Positions 42,107 to 50,247 of a stretch of 64,000 nucleotides of DNA are shown here, one piece after another. The notes beneath the pieces were generated by a model, which worked only from the letters and a program-made list of their open reading frames with translations, had not been told where the DNA came from and did not search any database. The first letter of the stretch is position 1. Each line of letters opens with the position of its first letter. Origin of the DNA: Candidatus Ruthenibacterium merdavium (GTDB lineage Bacteria > Bacillota > Clostridia > Oscillospirales > Ruminococcaceae); contig DWWA01000020.1 in the NCBI GenBank assembly GCA_019119935.1, forward strand, positions 114,999-178,998, read 5' to 3'. The position numbers and the translations under genes are program-made.

Positions 42107-42928
42107 TTATTGATACTGCTGCGCCAAGGTAAGCGCCATCATTTCCAGCGGAGGATATTGGTTGAGCTCCGGCGTTTTAATCACCGTATCCAGCAGCTGT
42201 CTTACCACCCACGCCGCCTTTTTGTCGCGAATGCCCAAAACGGCCAGCTGACCGGTGGTAATCGCAAGGTCGCCCACACGGTAAGGGTCACCGGAGCGAT
42301 ACAGCTTGTCAAACAGCTCGGCCTGTCCCTGCCAGCGGTCATCCGACAGCGACAGTGTGCGAACCGCCGCACCGTAGTCAAATTCCGGCATAGAGCTGAG
42401 CATCATTTTCAAGTCATATTCATTGTCGGGCAGTGTCTGCAAAGCTGCCAGCTTGTCCATTGCCGCAAGGGTTGAAGCGAACACAGAAGAAAAGCCCAGC
42501 CGCTCGCACACGGTGCTGTAATGGGAATTGCAAAGGCGCAAAAAGCTCCACCAGCGCGTTTCCATGGTGCACGGCACATCGGCTAAAACAGAAAGTTCCG
42601 GCGTCCCTTTTAAAATTCCAAACGGGGTCAATGCGCCCTGTGCCACCAGCGGGGCCACCGACTGAGGCCGCGCTGACAGCAAAATATTTTGCAGCGCACC
42701 GCGCACGACCGGCGCCTGAACTTTTTTTACTCCGTCAATGGCAGCAGCTGCCGCCTTATAAGTATCGCTTTCAATCGCGCAGTTTCTTGCTGCCGCTGCC
42801 ACAAATAACGCCAGCACGCGCGCGGGAGACGCCTTGTAATAATTGGCTGCGTCGGGCATGACACCACGCAGTACGCCTTCCTCCAGCATATATTCTCTTG
42901 ATCGTTCCTGTGTATGTTCCATTTCCAA
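42107..42928 (-). CDS. CCA-adding-enzyme-like protein lacking the nucleotidyltransferase head
   Basis: Body/tail-like segments YYKASPARVLALFVAAAARNCAIESDTYKAAAAAIDGVKKVQAPVVRGALQNILLS and YRVGDLAITTGQLAVLGIRDKKAAWVVRQLLDTVIKTPELNQ; no GG-DxD motif. Confidence 0.65.
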   Translation of the reverse strand: MEMEHTQERSREYMLEEGVLRGVMPDAANYYKASPARVLALFVAAAARNCAIESDTYKAAAAAIDGVKKVQAPVVRGALQNILLSARPQSVAPLVAQGALTPFGILKGTPELSVLADVPCTMETRWWSFLRLCNSHYSTVCERLGFSSVFASTLAAMDKLAALQTLPDNEYDLKMMLSSMPEFDYGAAVRTLSLSDDRWQGQAELFDKLYRSGDPYRVGDLAITTGQLAVLGIRDKKAAWVVRQLLDTVIKTPELNQYPPLEMMALTLAQQYQ

Positions 42929-43036
42929 GTACGCCCCTTTTCCAGGTTTCCTTTCTATTATACCAAAAAAAATGAGAATAGTGTTTATTTTTTTGAAATT
43001 TTTTTATATAATATTTTCTAAAGAGGTGAACGTGAT

Positions 43037-44407
43037 ATGAATGGATTCAACAGCAACCTGTTAAACGGCAAAACAAAACTTCATTTCATCGGCATCGGCG
43101 GGAGCGGTATGTTTCCGCTGGTTGAAATTCTGCATGCGGTAGGCTACGAAATCACCGGCTCTGACATGGGCGAAGGCGATATCCTCGACCGCGAGCGTGC
43201 AATGGGCATTCCGGCATCCCACGGCCATCGCGCCGAAAATGTACACGGCACGGAGCTTGTGGTTTACAGCGCGGCCATCCCTTCGGATAATCCCGAATTG
43301 GCAGAGGCCGAGCGCCTTGGCATTCCCGCCGTGGAGCGCAGTGTGCTTTTGGGCTATGTTGCCAACACTTATCCCCACCCCATCTGCATTGCAGGCACAC
43401 ACGGAAAAACAACGACAACCGCAATGACTGCTCAAATTATGATCAGCGCAGGTACAGATGCATCTGCAATCATCGGCGGCAAGCTGCCCTTGATCGATGC
43501 GTACGGCCGTTATGGCGCCGGGCGCGAAATTGTGGTGGAAGCGTGTGAGTACCACAACACCTTCCTGCATTTGGTTCCGTATGTTTCCGTCATTCTGAAC
43601 GTAGATGCTGACCATCTTGAATTTTTCGGCTCTATGGACAATTTAAAGCAGTCCTTCCGCCGCTTTGCGCTTTTAACCGAGCACGCCATTGTCGCCAATC
43701 TTGACGATGCGAACACCCGCGAAGTTTTAAAGAGCGTTGACCGAAATGTGATTACGTTCGGCATTGACACGCCCGCCGATTACCACGCCGTTCATATTGA
43801 GGAATACCGCCCGTCCTTTTTCGCATTTGACATTGTGGAAAAAGGCGTTCCTGCCGCACATATCCGGCTCGCCGTTCCGGGCCGTCATAATGTCTATAAT
43901 GCACTCGCCGCTTACGCATGTGCCGCCATGTTCGGCTGCACTTCGGAGCAGTGCAAAAGCGGCTTAGAGGCATTCCGCGGCGCCGGGCGCCGGTTTGAGT
44001 TCTTGGGCGAAGTCAACGGCGTTACGATTGCCGACGATTACGCTCACCATCCCGCAGAATTGGAAGCCACACTTACCAGCGCGGCAAAAATGGATTACCG
44101 CAAAGTGTGGGCAGTGTTCCAGCCCTTCACCTATTCCCGCACACAGATGCTTTTAGACGATTTTGCGCGCGTGCTTTCGATTGCGGACCATGTGGTTCTC
44201 ACCGAAATTATGGGCAGCCGCGAAAAAGCCGAAGATTACAATATTCGCACGGAAGATTTGGCCGCAAAAATCCCCGGCAGCGTCTGCTTCTCAACCTTTG
44301 AAGAAGTCACCGATTACGTCATGAAGAACGCACAGCCCGGCGATCTTGTTATCACACTGGGGTGCGGCGATATTTACAAAGCCGCCAAAATGATGTGCCG
44401 CAGCTGA
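43037..44407 (+). CDS. murC: UDP-N-acetylmuramate--L-alanine ligase
   Basis: 456 aa; FIGIGGSGMFPLVEIL; GTHGKTTTTAM; DDYAHHPAELEATL. Confidence 0.96.
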   Translation: MNGFNSNLLNGKTKLHFIGIGGSGMFPLVEILHAVGYEITGSDMGEGDILDRERAMGIPASHGHRAENVHGTELVVYSAAIPSDNPELAEAERLGIPAVERSVLLGYVANTYPHPICIAGTHGKTTTTAMTAQIMISAGTDASAIIGGKLPLIDAYGRYGAGREIVVEACEYHNTFLHLVPYVSVILNVDADHLEFFGSMDNLKQSFRRFALLTEHAIVANLDDANTREVLKSVDRNVITFGIDTPADYHAVHIEEYRPSFFAFDIVEKGVPAAHIRLAVPGRHNVYNALAAYACAAMFGCTSEQCKSGLEAFRGAGRRFEFLGEVNGVTIADDYAHHPAELEATLTSAAKMDYRKVWAVFQPFTYSRTQMLLDDFARVLSIADHVVLTEIMGSREKAEDYNIRTEDLAAKIPGSVCFSTFEEVTDYVMKNAQPGDLVITLGCGDIYKAAKMMCRS

Positions 44408-44493
44408 TGCATTTTCAAACAGTTTTTAAACCAAACAATCTTGAAAGAGAGAACGCGTAAAATGCTTTTTCTTTCTCAACCCCGCCGAATGAA

Positions 44494-44531
44494 AGGCTTG
44501 TTCCGACACCTGTGCCGGAACAAGCCTTTTT
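44494..44531 (+). terminator. Intrinsic terminator after murC
   Basis: AGGCTTGTTCCG-acacctgtgc-CGGAACAAGCCT then TTTT. Confidence 0.88.
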
Positions 44532-44602
44532 ATTTTCTTCTTTCAAAAAATATTCGGGAGCGGTGGTTACCTAAAAATTTTTCCTTTTTTCAAAAACATT
44601 GA

Positions 44603-44631
44603 TTGACTCACGCCGGCACCTGTGCTATACT
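44603..44631 (+). promoter_or_regulatory. Strong sigma-A-type promoter with no downstream plus-strand CDS
   Basis: TTGACT-N17-TATACT. Confidence 0.7.
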
Positions 44632-44639
44632 TTCTTCAT

Positions 44640-44746
44640 AGGTTAGCAACAGCTAATCATTTAAATGGTTTTTGTCTGATTTCCTGTACGCGCTCATGCA
44701 GGGAAACTCTTTTTGGCGAAAACCGCTCTTACTTTTGGTTTTTTTG
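44640..44746 (+). ncRNA. Candidate small RNA
   Basis: Starts with hairpin GGTTAGC-aaca-GCTAATC just downstream of the promoter; second stem TTTCCTG...CAGGGAAA; ends with AAAACC...GGTTTTTTT. Confidence 0.35.
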
Positions 44747-44747
44747 T

Positions 44748-44785
44748 GCACAAACGCCCGCGGAAAAATCCGCGGGCGTTTGTGC
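44748..44785. repeat. Perfect 16-bp inverted repeat at 3' end of mazF
   Basis: GCACAAACGCCCGCGG-aaaaat-CCGCGGGCGTTTGTGC. Confidence 0.85.
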
Positions 44786-44789
44786 TGTA

Positions 44790-45155
44790 TTATGACTGCT
44801 GTTCGTCTAAGCCAAAGCTCACATTCAGTGCATGATTCACACGCTTTAATTCATTTTGCGTCAATTTTCCGGCTCGTTCCCGCAGACGGCGTTTATCCAG
44901 CGTGCGGATTTGCTCCAAAAGCACCACACTGTCACGGGTCAAGCCGCCTGTACCGGCCTTTAGCCCGATGTGTGTCGGCAAGTGGCTTTTATCTTGTTTT
45001 GAGGTAATCGCCGCCGCAATCACCGTCGGGGAAAAGCGGTTTCCTACGTCGTTTTGTACAATAAGTACCGGACGCACTCCGCCTTGTTCGGATCCGACGA
45101 CGGGGCTTAAATCGGCATAAAATACTTCACCGCGATGCACTTCACGCTGTTCCAT
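44790..45155 (-). CDS. MazF/PemK-type endoribonuclease toxin
   Basis: RGEVFYADLSPVVGSEQGGVRPVLIVQNDVGNRFSPTVIAAAIT; start at second ATG given SD spacing. Confidence 0.93.
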   Translation of the reverse strand: MEQREVHRGEVFYADLSPVVGSEQGGVRPVLIVQNDVGNRFSPTVIAAAITSKQDKSHLPTHIGLKAGTGGLTRDSVVLLEQIRTLDKRRLRERAGKLTQNELKRVNHALNVSFGLDEQQS

Positions 45156-45225
45156 TTTCTGCATCCTCCTGTCTGATTGCTTCTGACAGGATTATGTGCC
45201 GCGCACCCCGTTTTTAAACATGGTT

Positions 45226-45885
45226 TTATAAAATCTTTTGTCCGTTAATTTCCAGCCGGAAATTAAGTCCCAGCCGCTTGGCGGCTTTGCGGCAAAGCAG
45301 CATGCGATCCATAAAAATTTCAAAGTAGTCCGGCACGGGCGAAATTTCCGTATCAATGGTCAGCTCCAGCAAAATTTCCTTTTGCTCGGGCAAAAAGCGT
45401 GTAGATGCTTTTTCTACCGAATAATTGACACGGTCGTGAATATCAAATAAATCGCGGTCTTTTGTCCGCACACGCGTGCGCCGGACATCCGTTTTATCTG
45501 CTAAAATAAGGGCCGCCGCCACTTCATTCACAGGATAAGCGGTGCTTTCGTCGTGATTTCCGATGGCGGAGCAAATCACTGCAATTTCATCGGCGGGCAT
45601 GCCGAGTTTGTCCAAGATTCGAAACGCCATCACCGCGCCCGACTGCGCATGATCAATGCGGTTGATGACATTGCCGATGTCATGCATATAGCCCGCAATC
45701 CAAGCCAGCTCACAAAGGCGCGCCGGATAGCCGAGGTCTGCCAAAATCTTTTCCGCTACATGTGCAACGCGCGTCACATGTGCAAAGCTGTGCTCGGTAT
45801 ACCCCATCTCCTTCAGCGTGGCATCTGCCGCTTCGACATAGGTGCGAATCTGCGGGTTTTCTTTAATTTTTGCGGCTGTAATCAT
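45226..45885 (-). CDS. HD-domain phosphohydrolase
   Basis: HSFAHVTRVAHVAEKIL; WIAGYMHDIGNVI; start overlaps acpS stop. Confidence 0.88.
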   Translation of the reverse strand: MITAAKIKENPQIRTYVEAADATLKEMGYTEHSFAHVTRVAHVAEKILADLGYPARLCELAWIAGYMHDIGNVINRIDHAQSGAVMAFRILDKLGMPADEIAVICSAIGNHDESTAYPVNEVAAALILADKTDVRRTRVRTKDRDLFDIHDRVNYSVEKASTRFLPEQKEILLELTIDTEISPVPDYFEIFMDRMLLCRKAAKRLGLNFRLEINGQKIL

Positions 45886-46262
45886 GTGAATTCCCCCTCC
45901 AAAACAACAAATGCGGCGGCATATTCCCCTTCGTGCGTCAAGGAAACGTGCGCTGTCCATCTGCGCTCGTGCATCAAATGCTGTGCGCGCCCGCTGAACG
46001 CAAAATAGGGCGCTCCGTGCTCATTTCGCAAAACTTGCACTTCGCCCAGCGCAAATTCTTTCATAATCCCGGTGCCAATCGCTTTCCCAAAAGCTTCCTT
46101 TGCCGCAAAATTTGCGGCAAGCATCTGGGGCGCTTTTTTTCTCTTTGCAAAAAGCGTGCGCTCTTGTTCTCCAAATACACGCGCTACAAAATGTTCGCTC
46201 TGTGCCGCACGTTCCATGCGTTCAATTTTCACCAAATCTGTTCCAATTCCGACAATTGACAT
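45882..46262 (-). CDS. acpS: Holo-[acyl-carrier-protein] synthase
   Basis: MSIVGIGTDLVKIERM; FAAKEAFGKAIGTGI. Confidence 0.93.
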   Translation of the reverse strand: MSIVGIGTDLVKIERMERAAQSEHFVARVFGEQERTLFAKRKKAPQMLAANFAAKEAFGKAIGTGIMKEFALGEVQVLRNEHGAPYFAFSGRAQHLMHERRWTAHVSLTHEGEYAAAFVVLEGEFT

Positions 46263-46390
46263 GGCGGTATCCTTTCCCCGTGAGTTTTGATATGATGATA
46301 CTTTTCTATCATAATACCATTTTTTCCTTTCGAAAAGCAAAAAACACCGAAAAACGAGTAAACTTTGTGTCAAACAGCGTATTTTGAGAG

Positions 46391-46424
46391 AAAAACCGCC
46401 TGCCGTGATATCACGGCAGGCGGT
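46391..46424 (-). terminator. Intrinsic terminator after hpf
   Basis: ACCGCCTGCCGTGATATCACGGCAGGCGGT perfect palindrome followed by TTTTTC on minus strand. Confidence 0.88.
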
Positions 46425-46458
46425 AAATCACTTTTTGAGCGGCAAACCCAGCGCGAAC

Positions 46459-46995
46459 TCAGCTGTTTTCCGGCACCAAAACGCCGTAACTTCCGTTCTT
46501 TCTGCGGTAAACCACTTGAACGCTGTCCGTATCAGCATCGCGATACAGGAAAAAGGCATGTCCCAGCATATTCATCTGCAAAATGGCTTCTTCCACCGTG
46601 CAGGGCTTCACAATGAAATGTTTCTCACGAATCACGTCATATTCTTCATCTGCGGGGTCACCGCTTGCATATTCCTGTGCGATATAATCTTGAACTGCGG
46701 GCTGGCAAACACGATTTTCCAGCTTTTTGCGGTTTTTAATAATTCTTCTTGTCAGCAATTCCAGAGCGGAATCAAACGCCTCCTCCATGCGGTCGCCGGA
46801 CTTCTCGGCACGGCTGGCAAACCCTTTGTCGCGCACTGTAATTTCCACAGTCTGCCAGTCTTTTTCTACCGTCACCGTCACTTGTGCCTGTGCATCGTCG
46901 CTGAAAAACTTGTCCAGCTTGGCAAGCTTCTTTTCAACTCTCTCTAAAAAGGCCTCTTTCAGGGTGACCTTACGTCCTGTGCAAGTAATCTTCAT
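46459..46995 (-). CDS. hpf: Ribosome hibernation promoting factor, long form
   Basis: 178 aa; MKITCTGRKVTLKEAFLERVEKKLAKLDKFF; C-terminal VREKHFIVKPCTVEEAILQMNMLGHAFFLYRDADT. Confidence 0.94.
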   Translation of the reverse strand: MKITCTGRKVTLKEAFLERVEKKLAKLDKFFSDDAQAQVTVTVEKDWQTVEITVRDKGFASRAEKSGDRMEEAFDSALELLTRRIIKNRKKLENRVCQPAVQDYIAQEYASGDPADEEYDVIREKHFIVKPCTVEEAILQMNMLGHAFFLYRDADTDSVQVVYRRKNGSYGVLVPENS

Positions 46996-47045
46996 AAACC
47001 GTGCCTCCTTTTCGGGTTGAGAAAGCCGTAACTTTCTCTGATTTC

Positions 47046-47074
47046 AGTATAGCACGTCACTCTTCACTTTTCAA
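47046..47074 (-). promoter_or_regulatory. hpf promoter
   Basis: TTGAAA-N17-TATACT on minus strand; hairpin GAGAAAG-ttacgg-CTTTCTC (47019-47038) follows. Confidence 0.7.
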
Positions 47075-47224
47075 GAACTTTATTGCTCTTTTAGACAATT
47101 TCACTCAAATAACACACTCATTTTTTATTCTTTTATCACAAATTCTGCTCTAAAATTTCGCTTTTCTACCCATCGAAACGTGAAAAAATACCCGCTTTCA
47201 CCCGTCTGTTGCCCCAAAAGCGCA

Positions 47225-47271
47225 AAAAACAAAAAGCGTCCGCTCCCAAAGCCGGGAAAACGGACGCTTTT
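47225..47271 (-). terminator. Intrinsic terminator after the S1-domain gene
   Basis: AAAGCGTCCG...CGGACGCTTT followed by TTGTTTTTTG. Confidence 0.85.
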
Positions 47272-47317
47272 GAAAAACAATCTTAACAGAAGAACACAGC
47301 GAAGCAAAGCCTCAGCC

Positions 47318-47737
47318 TTACCCGCGGCGGCGAGAATAGCCTCCGCCCCGGCGCGCTTCCGTCACGCGGCGCAAGTCGGACATTTTTTCCTCACTGCGGG
47401 ATTTAAACTGGCTCATCATATCCTCAAAGGACAAGTTCCCCTGCGGCGCAGAGGGCCGCGGCTGCCACACGCGGCCGGTATCGGCACGGGTCGGCTTGGG
47501 ACGCGGCTCTGTACGCTTCATGCTCAGGGCAATTTTTCCGTCGTCGGAAATGTTCATTACTTTTACTTTAACCTCTTGCCCTTCGCTGAGAACGTCGCTC
47601 AACTCTTGAATATACTCATTCGACACTTCAGAAATATGTACCATTCCCGTTTGTCCGCCCGGAAGCGAAACAAACGCGCCGAATTTTTTCACTCCTGTTA
47701 CTTTACCTTCCAGGATGCTTCCTACCTCGACTCCCAT
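47318..47737 (-). CDS. S1 RNA-binding domain protein, YabR-like
   Basis: MGVEVGSILEGKVTGVKKFGAFVSLPGGQTGMVHISEVSNEYI. Confidence 0.9.
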   Translation of the reverse strand: MGVEVGSILEGKVTGVKKFGAFVSLPGGQTGMVHISEVSNEYIQELSDVLSEGQEVKVKVMNISDDGKIALSMKRTEPRPKPTRADTGRVWQPRPSAPQGNLSFEDMMSQFKSRSEEKMSDLRRVTEARRGGGYSRRRG

Positions 47738-47797
47738 AAACCCGTAAATACTCTCCTTTAAATAAATGATAAAAAACGGACGGCTCGCCCGCAAGGC

Positions 47798-48100
47798 TCA
47801 CTTACCCGACATATCAATATAGACACGTTCGTCGGGGCGCACATAACCAAGCTTCTCCCGCGCCATACGCTCCATGTAGGCGGCCTCATCCCCCGCCTCC
47901 ACAATGCGCTGAAGCTCTTGATTTTCCGCCTGTTGTGCCTGTACCTGTTGGGTCAGATTCTCTAATTGCTGGCGTTTAGACACGATATCCATCTGCACAC
48001 AGATAAAGGTGACTGCCAGATAAATACAAATGCCGGCAATTAAAAAGCGCAGCGCTGTCGCAGGCGTAAAAAAATACTTCCGCCTTTGCTTCGTTCGCAA
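47798..48100 (-). CDS. divIC: Septum formation initiator (DivIC/FtsB family)
   Basis: 100 aa; one TM, coiled coil, MERMAREKLGYVRPDERVYIDM. Confidence 0.88.
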   Translation of the reverse strand: MRTKQRRKYFFTPATALRFLIAGICIYLAVTFICVQMDIVSKRQQLENLTQQVQAQQAENQELQRIVEAGDEAAYMERMAREKLGYVRPDERVYIDMSGK

Positions 48101-48127
48101 GCGCGGCGCCTCCCTTCCTCATGAAAT

Positions 48128-48634
48128 TCACGACGATGCTTCTATATCGCCATGATATGAATTATACAACACCTTGGCGGTATTTTGCAAGCGCGACTTT
48201 TGTTTTTTTTCGCGATATTTCCGATGTTTTTCTTTCAAACTCTCTTTTTTTTGCAAAATTGCTCCGTGCACGGGCATCCACGCTTTGCGCGCGCCTTTTC
48301 GAACCGGGCGCAAAAGCAAGCGCCGCCAGCGCCGTGCCACAGGCTCTAACAGCGCATGGCACATTAAAAATGCTCCCACACACGCCGCTGCGTCATACCA
48401 GCGCACAAACCCGCTGTAAAAACGCATCGACGCCGCACTGCGCAGAAAAAAGGCCCCAAGCATAAGCACCAGCAAATCCGCCGCAAAACGCACCGGGCGG
48501 CGCCAGCCCAGCAAAAAGCCGAACAGGCAATAGCCTACGCACAGCAGCATGCCCAGCCCTGCGGAAAATACGACGTCCCGCAGCGCCATGCCGGGCGTAA
48601 TTCCAGCAACCATCAGCGCATCATCCTCTTCCAA
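48128..48634 (-). CDS. yabQ: YabQ-like spore cortex biosynthesis membrane protein
   Basis: Multi-TM N-terminus, position between yabP and divIC. Confidence 0.8.
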   Translation of the reverse strand: MEEDDALMVAGITPGMALRDVVFSAGLGMLLCVGYCLFGFLLGWRRPVRFAADLLVLMLGAFFLRSAASMRFYSGFVRWYDAAACVGAFLMCHALLEPVARRWRRLLLRPVRKGARKAWMPVHGAILQKKESLKEKHRKYREKKQKSRLQNTAKVLYNSYHGDIEASS

Positions 48635-48924
48635 ATGGAAGTACCCGATTCCTTCACCTTCGTATACTGCACAAATTCAATTTCGCCGCTGACGCGGATC
48701 TCGCCTTCTTTGACGCTCAGCTCATTCACACGCAGCCCTTTTCCGCCCACGTTGAGCCTGCCGCATACTGTATCAACGCAAACACCCGTCTCATCGCACG
48801 AAACCACTTCTTTCACGCCTGTGACTGTCATTGCGGTGCGGTCCTGCAAAATTACGTGATGCTTTTGCGCCGTCCACTCTTTTGACTTTTCCGTGTTTGT
48901 TCCTGTCATTCCTACCGTATTCAT
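48613..48924 (-). CDS. yabP: Sporulation protein YabP
   Basis: HHVILQDRTAMTVTGVKEVVSCDETGVCVDTVCGRLNVGGKGLRVNELSVKEGEIRVSGEI. Confidence 0.9.
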   Translation of the reverse strand: MNTVGMTGTNTEKSKEWTAQKHHVILQDRTAMTVTGVKEVVSCDETGVCVDTVCGRLNVGGKGLRVNELSVKEGEIRVSGEIEFVQYTKVKESGTSIWKRMMR

Positions 48925-48958
48925 TGAAATTGCCCTCCGCTTTTGATTTCTTTTCTTC

Positions 48959-48988
48959 ATCTATATGCGAAGGTGCGCGGCAATATCC
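48959..48988 (-). promoter_or_regulatory. Possible sigma-E promoter for yabP-yabQ
   Basis: GGATATT-N14-CATATAGAT, compatible with sigma-E spacing. Confidence 0.45.
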
Positions 48989-49112
48989 CCGTTGATGTCT
49001 TTCGGAAAAGTCAAAAATTTCAGCTGTCAAACATCGTTCTTGAAAAGATATCTTTCACCCATGATTTCAAAAGCATTTTCCGCCTTTGTTTATACTTTTT
49101 TCTTCCGATGAT

Positions 49113-49400
49113 TTATTTGCGCTTAAAACCAATATCGTAATGGATCTCCGGGTCATAATTCTTGATTCTGCTTGCAAACTCATCCCGCACCAGGCGGTTA
49201 AACTATGCACAGATTTCCTCGTCCGCTTGACCCTCATGGGCTTTAAGCCATGCCAATACTTCTTTGGCTGTTTGCATCTTTAGCACCTTTTCTTTTTCCG
49301 TCACTTCTTTCCCTGCCTCCAAAGCTTCGGTATTTTCTTAAGGAGCATCTGCTCTGACTCCGGATTTTCATAATGGCGTTGATATCATCTTTGAGTGCAG
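49113..49400 (-). pseudogene. Decayed short gene with frameshifts and an in-frame amber
   Basis: Minus reading pieces ...KDDINAIMK / PESEQMLLKK / TEALEAGKEVTEKEKVLKMQTAKEVLAWLKAHEGQADEEICA*FNRLVRDEFASRIKNYDPEIHYDIGFKRK*. Confidence 0.6.
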
Positions 49401-49401
49401 C

Positions 49402-49680
49402 TTATCCTTCTCCGTTCGTTTGGGTGGGTTCTCCGCCCTCCGAAAGCACAACGTACATTTCTCTTGCCAAATCTTTTCCCATCGGTGCGTCCGTGGAAAC
49501 TACTTTCACCTGAATCGGACGCTGTCCGAACGTTACTTCAATCACATCGCCGGGCTTGACGGAATAGCTGGCTTTTACTTGACGGCCGTTCACCATAATG
49601 CGCCCGGCGTCTGCGACTTCATTTGCCACGGTGCGGCGTTTAATCAAGCGGCTCACTTTTAAAAACTTATCAATTCTCAT
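49402..49680 (-). CDS. rqcP: S4-domain RNA-binding protein RqcP (YabO/Hsp15 family)
   Basis: MRIDKFLKVSRLIKRRTVANEVADAGRIMVNGRQVKASYSVKPGDVIEV. Confidence 0.92.
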   Translation of the reverse strand: MRIDKFLKVSRLIKRRTVANEVADAGRIMVNGRQVKASYSVKPGDVIEVTFGQRPIQVKVVSTDAPMGKDLAREMYVVLSEGGEPTQTNGEG

Positions 49681-49694
49681 AAATTTCTCCCTAC

Positions 49695-49730
49695 AAAAAG
49701 ACGCGGCCTGAACCTGCTCAAGCCGCGCTG
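49695..49730 (-). terminator. Terminator after hup
   Basis: CGCGGC...GCCGCG followed by TCTTTTTG. Confidence 0.7.
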
Positions 49731-49739
49731 TTTATTTTC

Positions 49740-50018
49740 TTATTTGCCGGAAACTGCGTCTTTCAGCGCCTTGCCTGCTTTGAAAGCGGGCACAACGCTT
49801 GCGGCAATCTGAATCGTCTCTTTGGTGCGGGGATTCAGACCGGTGCGGGCAGGACGCTCACGGGTTTCAAATGTGCCGAAACCAACGAGAGAAACCTTGT
49901 CTCCTGCTTTCAGTGCGTCGGTGATGCCTTCGAGCACAGCGCTTACTGCTTTCTCTGCATCCTTCTTGGACAGGTTTGCCTCTGCGGCCACTTTTGCAAT
50001 CAATTCAACTTTAGTCAT
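49740..50018 (-). CDS. hup: HU-family DNA-binding protein
   Basis: [49 protein letters not shown]. Confidence 0.96.
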   Translation of the reverse strand: MTKVELIAKVAAEANLSKKDAEKAVSAVLEGITDALKAGDKVSLVGFGTFETRERPARTGLNPRTKETIQIAASVVPAFKAGKALKDAVSGK

Positions 50019-50247
50019 AGTCTAATCCTCCGAATTTTTTAATAATAAACACTTCATCAAAGTGCTTTCGAAAATAAAGAAACACCCTGCTTCCTTCAAA
50101 AACAACAGGCTGAAAAAGAAAAGCAACAATTCCTTGCGGATTTCAAGGATTCTTTTTCCGTCACAAACTGCTTTGAAAGAAAAGCGGAAGATTCCCACTT
50201 TTCAAAAAGCCCCTAGGCACTGCCGCAAAACAGCAGCAGGCTTTATG

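Noticed and set aside
49203-49205. TAG in the 49113..49400 reading as possible pyrrolysine/amber recoding
   Set aside because: At least two additional frame changes upstream make a decayed gene far more likely.
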